From Aedes albopictus (lineage: Eukaryota; Arthropoda; Insecta; Diptera; Culicidae), in NCBI RefSeq assembly GCF_035046485.1, contig NC_085137.1:14909346-14973345 (forward strand): 64,000 bases of DNA. The letters are read 5' to 3'. The notes below the pieces were generated by a model. It saw only the letters and a program-made list of their open reading frames with translations. It ran no database searches and was not told where the DNA came from. Positions 35,761 to 46,807 of the stretch are shown here, one piece after another. Made by a program: the position numbers and the translations under genes. How positions within the stretch are numbered: the stretch's first letter is position 1; the number at the start of each line of letters is the position of its first letter.

Positions 35761-36390
35761 AAATGAAATAAAATTTTACTAAAATTCGTCTAGCTTTACC
35801 AAAATTTACCCAACTTTACTAGTTTTTCCAAAAAATTCCCAAATTTTCTCAAATATTCCCAAAATTTCTCAAATTTTACCAAGTTTTTCCAAAATTCATC
35901 AAACAAATTTTACCATTTTTTTAATCAAATTTCACCAATTTTTACCAAATTTTACCAAATATCACCAAATTTTACCAAATTTTACCAAATTTTACCAAAT
36001 TTTACCAAATTTTACCAAATTTTACCAAATTTTACCAAATTTTACCAAATTTTACCAAACTTTACCAAATTTTACCAAATTTTACCAAATTTTACCAAAT
36101 TTTACCAAATTTAACCAAATTTAACCAAATTTTACCAAATTTAAAATTTTTTTAATTTAAAAATAAAACATTTTTTCTTAATTTCATCAATTTTTTCTTA
36201 AATTTTGCCGAGTTCTTCCGAATTTCAATTTTTTTTCAAAATTCATTCTTTCTAAATTTTACCAAATGTTACAAAATTTACCAAATTTTGCCAAATTTTA
36301 CCAAATTCTACCAAATTTAACAAATTTTACTAAATTTTATCAAATTTTGCCAAACTTTACCAAGTTTTACCAAATTTTACTTCCAAGGGC
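35761..36390. repeat. second 10-bp TTTTACCAAA array and degenerate flanks
   Basis: A regular core at 35931-36140 has about 20 copies of TTTACCAAAT; on both sides (35761-35930, 36141-36390) the same words continue in degenerate form. Confidence 0.93.
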
Positions 36391-36868
36391 TGATATAATA
36401 TCTCTATAATATTGCAAAATCAATCAATCAATCAAATTTCGCCTGAGTAACGCAGACTCAACCCCTAATCTTAAAACACGTTTCACGTGTTAAATTGCTT
36501 TGGTCACATGTGTCATTCGGGTTTCTCTTTTCTCCGGATTTTCCTCTCCGCACTCTCTCAAAAAATGTAAACTATGTTCAAGCTTGAATCTGTACACATG
36601 ACTTTAACAAAGTTTGTTTATATTCGAGAATAATCCAACTATATCCTGCAGTTCTTTATCGCTTATTCTCGATTTACACAGCTTCAGTACCGACTTGTTT
36701 CGTTAGAATGTGTGGACGTGGGTTGCAATACGGTGCTCCGTTAAAACTTGCCGTCGGAAAGGTCACGTTAGTGTTTTATTGTTTCCCGGCGGATGTGTCT
36801 CTGTTCAAAATGAGAATTGGAAAATGGTTTAGTCATATGTGAGATACAGATTGCTAAAAAAATGGTTC
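36391..36868. other. intron 3 sequence, no gene seen
   Basis: A moderately GC-rich block (36450-36800) unlike the AT-rich surroundings, with no motif-bearing frame and no clear inverted ends. It could be an inserted element of unknown type. Confidence 0.35.
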
Positions 36869-37262
36869 CAGGTCATTTGGCCGAACGCCATTTGGCCGAA
36901 TGCCGTTTGGCCGAATTCCGTTTGACCGAAAAATGAATGACAAACTTAAGTGAGCATGCCACTGTTCTCCGGATCGGAATAGTCGATGATTCAAAAAAGG
37001 AATAATCTTTGATAAAATATTGTCAGTTTTAATGTCAACTAATCCCTCAATGTCAAACCTAGAAAGAATAGCCTATGATTAAAAGAAGGAAATATTACTT
37101 ATGATCATATTAGTAGTTTGAATGTCAAAAAAATCCTTCGAACATGATTCGGCCACATGGCATTCGGCCAAACGACCATTCTGGCAGATGGCATTCGGCC
37201 AAATGGCGTTCAGCCAAACGACATTCGACCATACGGCATTAGGCTAAATGACCGGACACCCC
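36869..37262. mobile_element. foldback element with TTTGGCCGAA subterminal repeats
   Basis: The left end has the words ATTTGGCCGAACGCC, ATTTGGCCGAATGCC, GTTTGGCCGAATTCC and GTTTGACCGAAAAA. The right end carries the inverse series (GGCATTCGGCCAAACG, GGCATTCGGCCAAATG, GGCGTTCAGCCAAACG, GGCATTAGGCTAAATG). This makes an array of inverted iterons around about 200 bp of AT-rich centre. Confidence 0.85.
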
Positions 37263-37386
37263 AGAATTTTACCAAGTTTTACCAAGTTTTCCCAAATTTT
37301 ACCAAATTTTACTAAATTTTACCAATTTCACCATTTTTTCCTAAATTTTATCCAACATTTTTTCTAAATTCAATAAAATTTTACAA
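37263..37386. repeat. degenerate TTTTACCAAA repeat, left remnant
   Basis: Decamer-like words lie between two inserted elements; the same text resumes at 38344, on the far side of the MITE. Confidence 0.7.
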
Positions 37387-37388
37387 TT

Positions 37389-38341
37389 CAGGAGTAGGCG
37401 GGGCAATATGGACACCCGGGGCAGAATGGACACCCTCAATATTTTGAAATATGCGAACTTTTTTGAACTTTTTTTTAATGAATGGAGAATATAGTCCATT
37501 TGTCTACAACGTAGTTTCAGGAAATAAACATTCGAAATTAAAATTATACTTGATTTTACACGAAAAAGTTGCGTCCTCCGTTTTTTGTGCATGGAAATTA
37601 TAATTTTCACATCATCTAAAATAAGATTTAGTGATTAATTTATTGCAGGTCGATTAAAACCTGATATTTCTAGAACACATGCAAGTAGTTTTGCTGTATC
37701 TACATGCTTAACATGTTTATATTTTCTTCTTCATTATATCAAAAATCAAGTTTGGAAATATCTTCTGCTGCCGGGGCAAAATGGAGACTTACCTTTTTGA
37801 AAGAAGCGGCAAGGGAAAAATATAACCTACATCACAAACCAACCAAATTCTTCGATTTCAGTATATTTTCGGTTAAATGTTCACTATAGTAGACATAGGG
37901 TGAAACAAATTGGTCAAAAAACGACGGCAGTGGAAAATAGTTGTTCTAGGCACAGCTGTACATGCCGAAAAAAAACGAACTTTATCCAAAACAGCCTGAA
38001 TTTAAATTAACTGAACAAAAATGAACTACTTCGGCGTATTATTCATCCATAATAGTTGTTTTGTAATGAAATGGCTTTATAGGTGTAAATAATGTATGAA
38101 ATTCGTAAAAGTCTCATGGTGTCCATATTGCCCATTCTGCCCCGTATGCTTGAAGACGGTCATGAAAAACTAACATTTTTCATAACATATTTTGAAGTGG
38201 ATAAACCATTTTTCTTCGTGAGCATTCTTATGCAATAGAGGCTAAATAGATTTTAAAAGGATACATGTATCAAAAAACTAAACTTTTTTGACATCTTGCC
38301 AGGTAAAGTTGACAAAAACCATATTGCCCCGCCTACCCCTA
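37389..38341. mobile_element. palindromic-end element, about 950 bp
   Basis: The left end AGGAGTAGGCGGGGCAATAT (37390) is matched by the inverse of ATTGCCCCGCCTACCCCT (to 38340). A second inverted pair is GGGGCAGAATGG (37420) and CCATTCTGCCCC (about 38131). No transposase frame is seen. It splits the degenerate decamer array. Confidence 0.8.
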
Positions 38342-38343
38342 TT

Positions 38344-38745
38344 CCAATTATTTTACCAAATTTCAGATTTTTTTTTAAATTCTACCAAATTGTACCAAAT
38401 ATTTCCCAAATTTTGCCAAGTTCTACCAAATTACACCAGTTTTGTTTCTGATTTTTACCAAATTTCACCAAATTATTCCAAATTTCACCAAGTTTAAAAA
38501 AAAATTTCCCAGATTTTGCCAAGTTCTACCAAGCTTTACCAAAATAAATCTTTATTTTTCTAAATTTTATCAAATTTTTCCTTAATTCTGGCGAGTTTCA
38601 CCAAATTTCTCCACTTTTTTTAAATTTTATCGATCATTTTTTTTAAATTTGATCAAATTTTCTAAATTTAATCAAATTTTGCCAAGTTTTTCCAAATTAC
38701 ACAAAAACAAAATATTTTGTTTCTAAATTTTACCATTTTTTCCAA
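38344..38745. repeat. degenerate TTTTACCAAA repeat, right remnant
   Basis: Continues the words TTTACCAAATTT and TTCTACCAAATT in a much-decayed form up to about 200 bp before exon 4. Confidence 0.75.
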
Positions 38746-38981
38746 TTTTTCTGTGGTCTCCATAAAAATATAATCAAAGGCCAATTTAAATTCAATCGAA
38801 ATCCTCTATAAATTCAATTAAGCAAAGCTTTTTTGAATCCCATTTTGAAAAGCAACTAATTGTGTGAGCATGCATAAGCGTGAATGATTCCATTCTCTCG
38901 ATACTATTTCCTCATCTTGATCCTATTTTATGCAAAAATTCTCATCAAACCCCATTTTTCTTTTCATTTTCCCCCAAACAG

Positions 38982-39147
38982 GACAAACCGCACAAGTGCA
39001 GCCTCTGCTCCAAGTCCTTCCCGACGCCCGGTGATCTCAAGTCGCACATGTACGTCCACAACGGTTCGTGGCCCTTCAAGTGCCACATCTGCTCCCGAGG
39101 CTTCTCCAAACAGACGAACCTGAAGAATCACCTTTTCCTGCATACCG
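38982..39147 (+). CDS. PRDM zinc-finger protein, coding exon 4 (fingers 4-5)
   Basis: The acceptor CCAAACAG precedes GACAAACCG, and the donor is ACCG/GTAAGT. The exon encodes residues 315-369 and the first base of codon 370. Finger 4 uses C320/C323-H336/H340 and finger 5 uses C348/C351-H364/H368, with the linker HNGSWPFKC, which departs from TGEKP, between them. The KCSLCSKSF and KCHICSRGF forms are standard C2H2. GC-rich codons contrast sharply with the flanking AT-rich intron. Confidence 0.92.
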
Positions 39148-40944
39148 GTAAGTTCCAAAACTACACGCTACATGTATAAACGCATAAACGAACACAGTAA
39201 CGGGCGGCCTTGCAACGGAATTTCGCGCTCTTTTTTCCCTTTGGTTGATGGATAGTTGTTACACTGAGGGAAACTGTCACCGGAATTTTGCTTGATTTAC
39301 CCTCAAAACTGATTTCATTGGGAGGAATTTTCTTCCAAATCACATATTTTTTACGTTTTGTGACAAAAATGTGCTGGGTTTATGACTAAATCAAAGTGAC
39401 AAAATTTCTCAGTGTGTGGAAGGAAAACCGTCTCCCTTTGGTTTCCCATTTTTCAAGGGGTTTGGAAGGAATCACCTGTTGTTGCAAGAATAAAAAGGTA
39501 TCCTTCCAATTATATTTTTACTACTACTACTACCACCAAATGGAAGAAGAGGGTAATCTATAGGGAAGTGGGACGGGAGGTCGCGTCAGGAGGTCAGACT
39601 CGTCCTCCTTTGTTCCATTGTGGTGGACGAGGATGACTATAACGTGAGGATGGCGAAGTTGCACATGTTGCAACGGTCGTCGTCGTCGGCACTGACTGTA
39701 AGGGCCCTGCAGGGAAGCATTCGGAGTTTCGAAGTTGCGTGCGAAGGAACATTTGGCTTTCGATACGTAATAATTTATAGGTGTAGGAAGAGCGATCGAG
39801 TGAGTGGACTGGCGGCGGCGCGATGGGAAATACAAAACCAATAAACCAATTTTTATCGGAACCCGGGGAGAAAAGGCATATGCAACAACGGTCGGAGCGA
39901 GTCGAAGGACTACGAAAGAAGATGAAGGAAGGAAATAAATGAACGATGGGAGAAAGAGCGAGAAAGAGAAAGTGAGTCCTCGTCAAAGTCAAGTGGTTTA
40001 GGGAGTCGTTATCGTATCCTTTTGATCGCCTTTCTGAAACTTACCAGTTGCCGTTTGAAGTTCGACGAAGAAGACGTAGTACAGAAGGGGGAGATCCGAG
40101 CGAACCGATAGTGAACGAAAATATTTTTACAGACCCATAAGAATATGACAAGTGTTTTCAATTTTTATGCTTTCGTTAATTGAGGAAGTTTGGAATAAAT
40201 CCGGCTGTTGTTGGCTCTGAGAATGGATTCTGGCGATCATGACATGGGAAAATTGTTTCGGGATTTCGGCTGTGATTGATCATCGGCGATCAAGAGTTCG
40301 TCGCTTGCGTGAGAACAAATCTTTGATGTGTCAATTTGGTATAAGGGAAGTTTATACTATTGTGTACGATTCTTTGGTACCGTAAACCGGGGTCAAATTG
40401 ATCTTCGGGTCGAAATTGATCACACGATTTTCCGTTAGATAAAGCATACTTCAAATAGTTTCCATGCAAATATCGTTTAGTATCGGTTTCCAACAGCACG
40501 TTACTTGAAAGGAAACTATTTAAAATTCGCTCAACCTAACTGAAAAACGTCTGATCAATTTCGACCCGAAGATCAATTTGACCCCGGTTTACGGTACCAC
40601 TGACCTCTCCATGGCCATTCCAACTTTCAAGATCCAATTGAATCCAATTTGGATGCTTTCCTGGAAGTAGTTATAACGCAAAAAGTCATCAATGTGTATA
40701 ATGGAAAATACACAATGGCATTTAGTTGTGGATACTGATTCTATATTCACTACCTTCAAACTATTATTGGTGGATTTCAATATAACCAATCACTACGGAA
40801 AGAACTGTTAAGAATTCCAAATTTTTAGAGTTCTAATGAATGTAAGCTAATTCAAACAAGCGCCCTTCTTCAACACACAACCGTAGACCAACTGCGCAAC
40901 AATCACTAACCATCATTCCCCCTTCTCCTCACTCTTCCCCCCAG
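39148..40944 (+). other. intron 4 (1.8 kb)
   Basis: The donor GTAAGTTC is at 39148 and the acceptor TTCCCCCCAG ends at 40944. A GC-richer unique segment (39540-40100, with GAGA-like purine runs near 39880-39980) and one MITE (40376-40598) lie inside. No further exon is seen. Confidence 0.85.
40376..40598. mobile_element. palindromic MITE with TA-type ends
   Basis: The left arm reads GGTACCGTAAACCGGGGTCA, then AATTGATCTTCGGGTCGAAA. The right arm is its inverse, ending CCGGTTTACGGTACC. The ends can be read as TA followed by CCGTAAACCGGGG, the layout of mariner-like MITEs. The interior is short and non-coding. Confidence 0.88.
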
Positions 40945-41213
40945 GTGACAAACCGCACGTTTGCGAGGTGTGCAACAAATCGTTCGCCCTGGCCTGCAAC
41001 CTGAAAGCGCACATGAAAACGCACGAGGAAGGTGCCCAAGACGGCCAGACGTCATCGCGAGCCGCCAGCAGTGCCGGCCAGCACAGTCACAGCGAAGGCG
41101 AAGAATCCAGCCCCCCTCTCAGCTTCGGCAAAGCCACCGAAGAGCGACTGAACTTCAGTAAACACCTGCTCTTCTCCAACTACACCAAGCAGATGCTGTC
41201 CGGGGTGGGTTGA
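40945..41213 (+). CDS. PRDM zinc-finger protein, coding exon 5 (finger 6, C-terminus, stop)
   Basis: The acceptor CCCCCCAG joins GTGACAAACC in phase 1, completing TGDKPH. The exon encodes residues 370-458 and a TGA at 41211. Finger 6 uses C376/C379-H392/H396. The tail is Ser/Gln/Glu-rich (HSHSEGEESSPP near residues 415-426) and ends KQMLSGVG. There is no further recognisable domain. A proline-rich open frame in another phase follows the stop; this is reported as a finding. Confidence 0.9.
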
Positions 41214-41810
41214 GATTCGGTAGATTTCGCCGCCGTCGGAGTTCGTCATTCCGTCCCAGCTGTCAGTTCCGCCAAGGGAAATGCTTCCACCACCCAACAG
41301 GTTCGGGGGCATTGGGGGAACTGCGGCTCCTCGCGCCAACTAATAGCAACTGTCTACTAGCTAAGTAAGATCAGAACCTAAACAAAACCGCACTGAGTGT
41401 TTAAAAGTTTTTTTTTCTCACGTCCCTATGTGTTTAAATATTTAACTACATTGTACATTAATTTTCTAATGTGTGACAGCCAGGAGCTAGATGTATTTAA
41501 AAGTTCGCATTTTCGGAACTGTTTTTTCGTTTCGTGTGTTAGACGCTAGAGGGGAAAAAGGCGATCGTCGTCTGCTGAGCGGGCTTTTTTCCCCAGTTAG
41601 GATATCAGAAGAGTCAGGTCATCGAACGATTCGCTACGTGTTGTAAATAATTCGATTCTATGATGTCATAAATTAATACCCTAAGATTGTGTGATTTATT
41701 TCCCCTTCCCCCACTCTCCCCCGACCCAACCCATTGTACTTGTACTTATCAGTATCTGAGAAGAGATTTTATTGAAAATATAAACAAATAAAAGTGTACA
41801 GTAACTGTCG
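41214..41810 (+). other. 3'UTR of the PRDM gene
   Basis: The segment from the stop codon to just past the AATAAA at 41787 contains no repeats and no second gene. The end is inferred from the poly(A) signal only. Confidence 0.6.
41787..41792 (+). terminator. polyadenylation signal AATAAA
   Basis: AATAAA in CAAATAAAAGTGTACAG, about 575 bp after the stop codon, followed by a TG-containing downstream region. It is the first canonical hexamer after the stop that sits in a good context. Confidence 0.6.
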
Positions 41811-42369
41811 AAATAATTGAAAATCATTGCCTGAGTTCTGTCATTCGTTGAGAAACTGTCCTTGGTGATTGAACTGCTGCAATGAACCGGATAGCTGAGT
41901 TGCGGTTTACTTACTGTATAAAAAGGTGAGTATTTATTGTGCACTAAAGTGCTTGCCTTATGAATTCATTGTGAACTGATGACAGTAGGTTTCGGTCGTC
42001 GAAGAACAAAAAACGGTTAACGAAAACACTAATCATCCTAAATCTAAGCAAAAACTGTTGACTTTGGCCTCATACTAAATCGATGAACATTTATGCATTA
42101 CCCCTAATTAAGAACCCAAATTATTGCAAAGGTTGCATCGCGTTTTCGTGAATGTCATAATTCCATTCAATTAGTTGATGGTATGCAGCAGTGGTGTGAG
42201 GTCGGTGACGAGCTTTGCATACATTGTTCAATTGATTTGGCTCTGAAATTATGTGATCTCTATCATGAGCATGAGTGAGCATGTATTACAGTAACATTCG
42301 TACTTGCTCACTCCGTGATTGTCAAGAACAACCTGAATTGTACATAGAACCAACAAATGAAGCCTGTGA
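41811..42369. other. intergenic DNA, no gene seen
   Basis: No conserved frame, no clear inverted ends. AT content is intermediate. Confidence 0.4.
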
Positions 42370-42600
42370 TTGGCTTAGGGAAACCTGGGCCGTCTCCATT
42401 CCACTCGGTCCATGGCTGTTTGTCTCCAGTTCCGCACTCTGCGTAGGTTCCGCAAATCGTCCTCCACTTGGTCGACCCACCTAGCTCGCTGCGCTCCACG
42501 TCTTCTTGTACCGGTCGGATGACTCTCGAAAACCATTTTAGTCGGGTTGCTATCCGACATCCTGATGACGTGACCAAAGAATGGCTAGCGTGGGAAACAC
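42370..42600 (-). pseudogene. fragment of a non-LTR retrotransposon ORF, 3' end
   Basis: On the minus strand, one frame reads MSDSNPTKMVFES, then RRRGAQRARWVDQVEDD, LRNLRRVRNWRQTAMDR and VEWRRP. A basic R-R-G-x-x-x-x-R-W-x-D-x-V-E-x-D-L, N-W-R, A-x-D-R, W-R tail is typical of reverse transcriptase ORF ends of RTE/CR1-like elements. Neighbouring frames carry continuing similarity, so frameshifts are likely. Only about 75 codons remain; it cannot be functional. Confidence 0.6.
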
Positions 42601-43070
42601 TGATTTTCCACATTTGGAAAGATTGTCTCATTGATTGAAGCGCACGAAATTTAGGCGATTTTATGGAATCAACCTTTTAACTGCAATTCGCCTTCTACAC
42701 CTTCCATTGCTGCCGTAAATAGTTAGATGGAGCTCCCTGATATTTCATTAGAATTCAAAGTGGAAAATTCCAGATGTCGCACTTGGTATGAAACACTTTT
42801 TTAGGGAAAAGAGGGGCATAACGCCCCGCCTAAGCATATGTTGTAATAAACCTCAAATTATACTGCTATTTTGCCTTGGAGAGTAGTTTACTCCCTTACC
42901 TATGAGAATTCAACGTATGGTCCACGTGCCCGCAACATTTCCTATTGAAATGGAAAATTCAAAAAAATTGTTACTTTTTAGGCGCCGGAAAACTGTAGGA
43001 GGCAAAACGCCTTTTTGGTTGAGGCAAAACGTCCGGTTGCATTTCCCGCTTTGACTTGTTATGAAATACC
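42601..43070. other. intergenic DNA, no gene seen
   Basis: Includes the inverted words GGGGCATAACGCCCCGCC and GGAGGCAAAACGCC (42810-43030), which may be a small decayed MITE. Nothing firm. Confidence 0.3.
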
Positions 43071-43073
43071 AAC

Positions 43074-45027
43074 CCAAGTAACATTTTAAGTTTTGTTCGG
43101 CTCTACAAGAGATCTTCATGACCAATTTTATAAAACTTACAATAAAACTGAATCATACATCAAAACCTCTTGATAACATCTTTAAGAGCATCTTCCGGCT
43201 AAGTGGACCACTCTCGGAGAGGTTTTACAAACCGCATTAATAGTAGCAATAAACCCGTTTTAAAACCTAGTTGAAAAATTCTCGATTGTTGTTGTTTTTT
43301 TTTTCAACAAAAACTATGACAGCTCAAGATGCAGAGAAGCTTCTTCGATGGCACGTAAAGTTCAGGAGAATACATCATTCGTAAGTAGAAAGCGATTATT
43401 TCAAAGCAATATTTCAGTAGTTATTGTGCTGGTAGGCTGATGCGCATTCGAATTTACCGTGAATAAGGAGTGTATCGGAAAGTAGTTGAAAATGTTCAGA
43501 ATGCTCTATCTCGAAGCTGGGTTGGTCTTTTCATTTCGGTTCTTCTATGAAATCTTCACAATATAGTTAAGTTAAGAATACCTTGGAAAAATTTGGAAAA
43601 TGTTTAGTATTATTGAAAATATGGTTAAATGAATACACCTTACAAAATAAAAATCTGCACAAAATGCAATTTTATTAAGATTTTTCAACATTTCAAAAAT
43701 CTGTAGCGAGTAAAATTTGTACGATAAAAAATCTGGAAAATATTGATGCTTGTTAACAGTTATGTACACATAACATATCATTCAACACCGACTTTCAAAA
43801 TTCATATTTTCGATAAAAAAATCTCCTATATCTACAAAATGGTCCACTCCAAAAAACGTCTATTTTTTCGTCAAACTTTGAAGTTCTGCTTTTAATATCT
43901 TAAAAGGTTATGAAATTATTTTTTTTGCCCTAACTTACTCGTCCATAAATTAAAAAACATACCTTATTTAAAAAAATGCGAATATTTCATTTTATGTATT
44001 TTTTATTTGTGTAAACATGATTTTGAGGAGCATAGAAAAAGGGGGTTCCTCAAAAATGGCCTTTTTTCATTTTTAAGAATTGCGCTTAAATGCAGTGGAG
44101 ATTTTTCTTAGAAAAAATAATTTGCCTATATCATGAGGATTCTTTAGCTTATTATATTTGCACAAAAAAGTTAACAATTTTCGAACATTATCAAACTTTT
44201 TTCGCAATTTCAACTTTTTAGAAGGTGTGCAAAAATTTAAAAACATGCGTTCAGTAATCTAGGTTAAAAACCCAGTTAAAAGAACATTTTTAGAAAATCA
44301 TAAAAGTCATTTCTTTTTTCAAGGATTTATACAGTATCTCCAAAAATAAAATTACTTAAAAGTTGTATTAAACTATTTTTGAGGCTATTTTAAACATTTT
44401 CAACTACTTTACGATACACTCCTTATTGGGGTTGCAGAATCATAAAATTAATGCGCTTCGAAAATAGTGAATATTATCATCTTGGAATGAAATAAATCAA
44501 TTTGTGAATTTAGTAAAACTATGTCGAATCACAAGAAAACTAAGCAGAGAAAGTTTATTTATGTGAGCAATTTATGGAAATGGTGGCAAACTATCATTTC
44601 ATTGCTAATTTGAGCAAAATGAACTAATTTCCATTCACGTTAGCTAATTCTTCAATATGGCGACAACCATAATCAGCGAAAATAAAACGAAAGCAAGTTT
44701 ACTTTTATGATGACCGCAATAAACCTAGAAATGTCGTAGTTCTGCTTTTCCACCAACAGATGTCGTTACTAATCGAACGGATCGCCATCTGTTGAGAGTT
44801 TTAACAGTTTTATTGTGGTAATAATGATTACCAGAAGGTTTACAAATCGGAAAGTTTTGTTTACTCTTAAAATCTGTCTTTATGGATATCTTCAAGTGTA
44901 CTATAAAACATTTTATCAATGGTTTTCATAAAAGCAGTAATAAAACTGTGAGTTTTAATTATTGCTGTAATAAAACCCTAATAAAAATCAAAGAAAACCA
45001 ATCTGCAATGAAATTGTTACTTGGGAA
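43074..45027. mobile_element. CCCAAGTAAC-ended element with nested insertion
   Basis: The left end CCCAAGTAACATTTTAAG is at 43074; the inverse, ATTGTTACTTGGG, ends at 45027. Subterminal AATAAAAC/GTTTTATT words occur at both ends. The interior contains a complete nested TA-flanked element (43466-44423). No transposase frame is seen, so it is non-autonomous, or these are two separate elements ending at these points. Confidence 0.65.
43466..44423. mobile_element. TA-flanked element with AGGAGTGTATCG ends (958 bp)
   Basis: The left end AGGAGTGTATCGGAAAGTAG is matched at the right by the inverse of CTACTTTACGATACACTCCT. TA occurs on both sides (43464-43465 and 44424-44425). The AT-rich interior has no coding frame. 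Mariner-derived by its target site. Confidence 0.85.
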
Positions 45028-45118
45028 GGGACTCCATTGAACTCTTCCCAGCAGCAAATGAAGTAGTAGTTAGCGCATGGTAGTTAAATGAGTTTATTCC
45101 ACAAAATTAGCACGCAAT

Positions 45119-45608
45119 CCCGAGCAGAAGGGCATACCTTACAAATACCATGCGAAGAGCAACATGTGCTCTAATACCTAAAATTGTTATTGCTGCGTTA
45201 TTCTACGAAATGTTATGAGAACATCACAATAACAGTTGGAGGCATTTGAGCAGAGTTTGGTATTGATGTAGTATTTGTTGGTTTAGCAGTTAAAATAACC
45301 TAAGAACAAGATTGGCTATTACATCATGAAGTCATCGAACAAATGAAACATTCAGTAACAAGAAATGTTATTAGTTTGTTATTCAATAACTTTGGGATAA
45401 CAAATACAGCACTTGAAATTTTAGGTATGCATTCATTATTGAAATAACAAGACTTGTTATTTTCCAGGTGTTATTTATACAAAATTTTGGTATTCATTTT
45501 TGTTATTTTGCCTCTTATTACCACCTAATGAAGGGCATATAAAGGTATGGTAGTATTTGAGATAAATACCTTGATATGTTATTCACTTGTTATTTTCTTC
45601 TGCTCGGG
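45119..45608. mobile_element. MITE with CCCGAGCAGAAG ends
   Basis: CCCGAGCAGAAG begins at 45119 and its exact inverse CTTCTGCTCGGG ends at 45608 (490 bp). AT-rich interior, no frame. The inverted repeat is short; the target duplication is not clear. Confidence 0.75.
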
Positions 45609-45666
45609 ATGTCTTGATTTCTGTGTGCTGCAAATTAGGGAATCTTTCTAAATGTTAGTTACTTAG

Positions 45667-45800
45667 TGTGGCTTCATGGTCGTGCGCCTAAGGTCACCAA
45701 GCCATTAGTCGCATCGTGCTAAGGAGCGCGGGTTCGATTCTCGCCGCAGCTTTCAGGAAAAAATTCATGGAGGAAGAAGCTCAGAATTTGGGAATATCTG
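45667..45800 (+). mobile_element. tRNA-derived SINE (family D), copy 1
   Basis: GTGGCTTCATGGTCGTGCGC (A box) and GCGCGGGTTCGATTCTCGCC (B box), followed by GCAGCTTTCAGGAAAA. The same head lies at 58969. The body diverges soon after 45760, so the copy may be truncated. Confidence 0.75.
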
Positions 45801-46805
45801 GTTGTAGAAATGGCTTTCCACGTCAAATCAATCAATTATGTTCCATAAATTTAGAATCTAAAAGAGATATTGTTTATTGATGATGATGAAATTGAGCGTG
45901 TTAGTGGAACACCTGTTAGTAAAAAGAACATCGGGTTAAGTAGTGTTCCTTTTAATTCCACTAAGAATTCGCATCCATTGTCAAATACGTATTTCGACCT
46001 TAACTGTAAGGTCGTCTTCAGTTTCTCGTACTTAACTCGAGTCCCATCCACCAGAGTTGAAGTTCGAAATGCGGCGCATCGAACAAAAGGGCTTTTGACT
46101 AAAAACCAACCAAAGACTTAATTTCTATATGAAAAGTTTTGATCCGGGTGGCTGAGCTCCCGTCGAATCATCAGCGCAATCGCGAAAGTGAGACAAACAA
46201 GAAATCGGGGAAAACAAAAAAAAAAACTAGCACACTGAACCGTACACCCGAACACTGACACTTTCAAAATAAAACATTCATGTCGCCAAACTATATACTT
46301 CCGAAAAAAAAACTGAAAAACCCGATTTAATCCACCTATGGTGAACAGAACCCTTCTTACACTTATTAAAATTATTGTTGTATTATTGCGGATTTTTAGA
46401 AAAATTTCCAGTCTGCGGTAGCCGCAGAGTTCTACCGCAGCTGTCAAAGTCCTACCGCAGCCAAGACAATCATCGAATCATTGAAATTATTTGTGATATC
46501 AAAGCATGCTAGCAAGAGTTTGCAAGGCGAAATGCTTTGAAAACTAACAACAAACAATGATCATCGGCGTCGTATCCAAGGTATCCATGGCATCGTTTGG
46601 GTCGATCGATGATACCTCAGTGAAAATCAGTAGTCTGACAGCTGCGGTAGCTTTTATGTTCTTCCGTAAAATGGAAAGTTTTCTTCAAATTAGCAATATT
46701 TGTATTTAACATATTTATTTTGTGTAATTGACCAAAAGTTCAAGAAAATATTGTGGATTTGGCATCTAGTGGATTGGTTTCCAAAATAGCATCTTTGATC
46801 ATGGA
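45801..46805. other. intergenic DNA, no gene seen
   Basis: Short frames without motifs. Words CTGCGGTAG/CTACCGCAG at 46415-46460 and again near 46643 hint at an inverted-end element of about 240 bp; not defined well enough to call. Confidence 0.35.
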
Positions 46806-46807
46806 CT

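Larger units (their letters stand above)
30393..38981 (+). other. intron 3 (8.6 kb, AT-rich, repeat-filled)
   Basis: The donor GTGAGTTT is at 30393 and the acceptor CCCCCAAACAG ends at 38981. The intron separates fingers 3 and 4 in phase 0. Its content is listed in separate entries. Confidence 0.85.
5168..41213 (+). other. PRDM-family zinc-finger gene, coding span (five exons)
   Basis: The gene model joins 5168-5359, 29566-29848, 29926-30392, 38982-39147 and 40945-41213. The total is 1377 nt: 458 codons plus stop. Intron phases are 0, 1, 0 and 1. Intron sizes are about 24.2 kb, 77 bp, 8.6 kb and 1.8 kb. The product has a PR/SET-like domain (about residues 5-150), PLDLS at 161-165, a Ser-rich linker (166-235), six C2H2 fingers (236-396) and a short polar tail. 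PRDM proteins are nuclear, sequence-specific regulators, usually of development and often repressive. Which PRDM subfamily this is remains open: PRDM14 also has six fingers, but I could not confirm orthology. Confidence 0.88.

Noticed and set aside
41052..41339. 95-codon minus-strand frame opposite exon 5
   Set aside because: Shadow of exon 5 and the GC-rich 3' region, without motifs.
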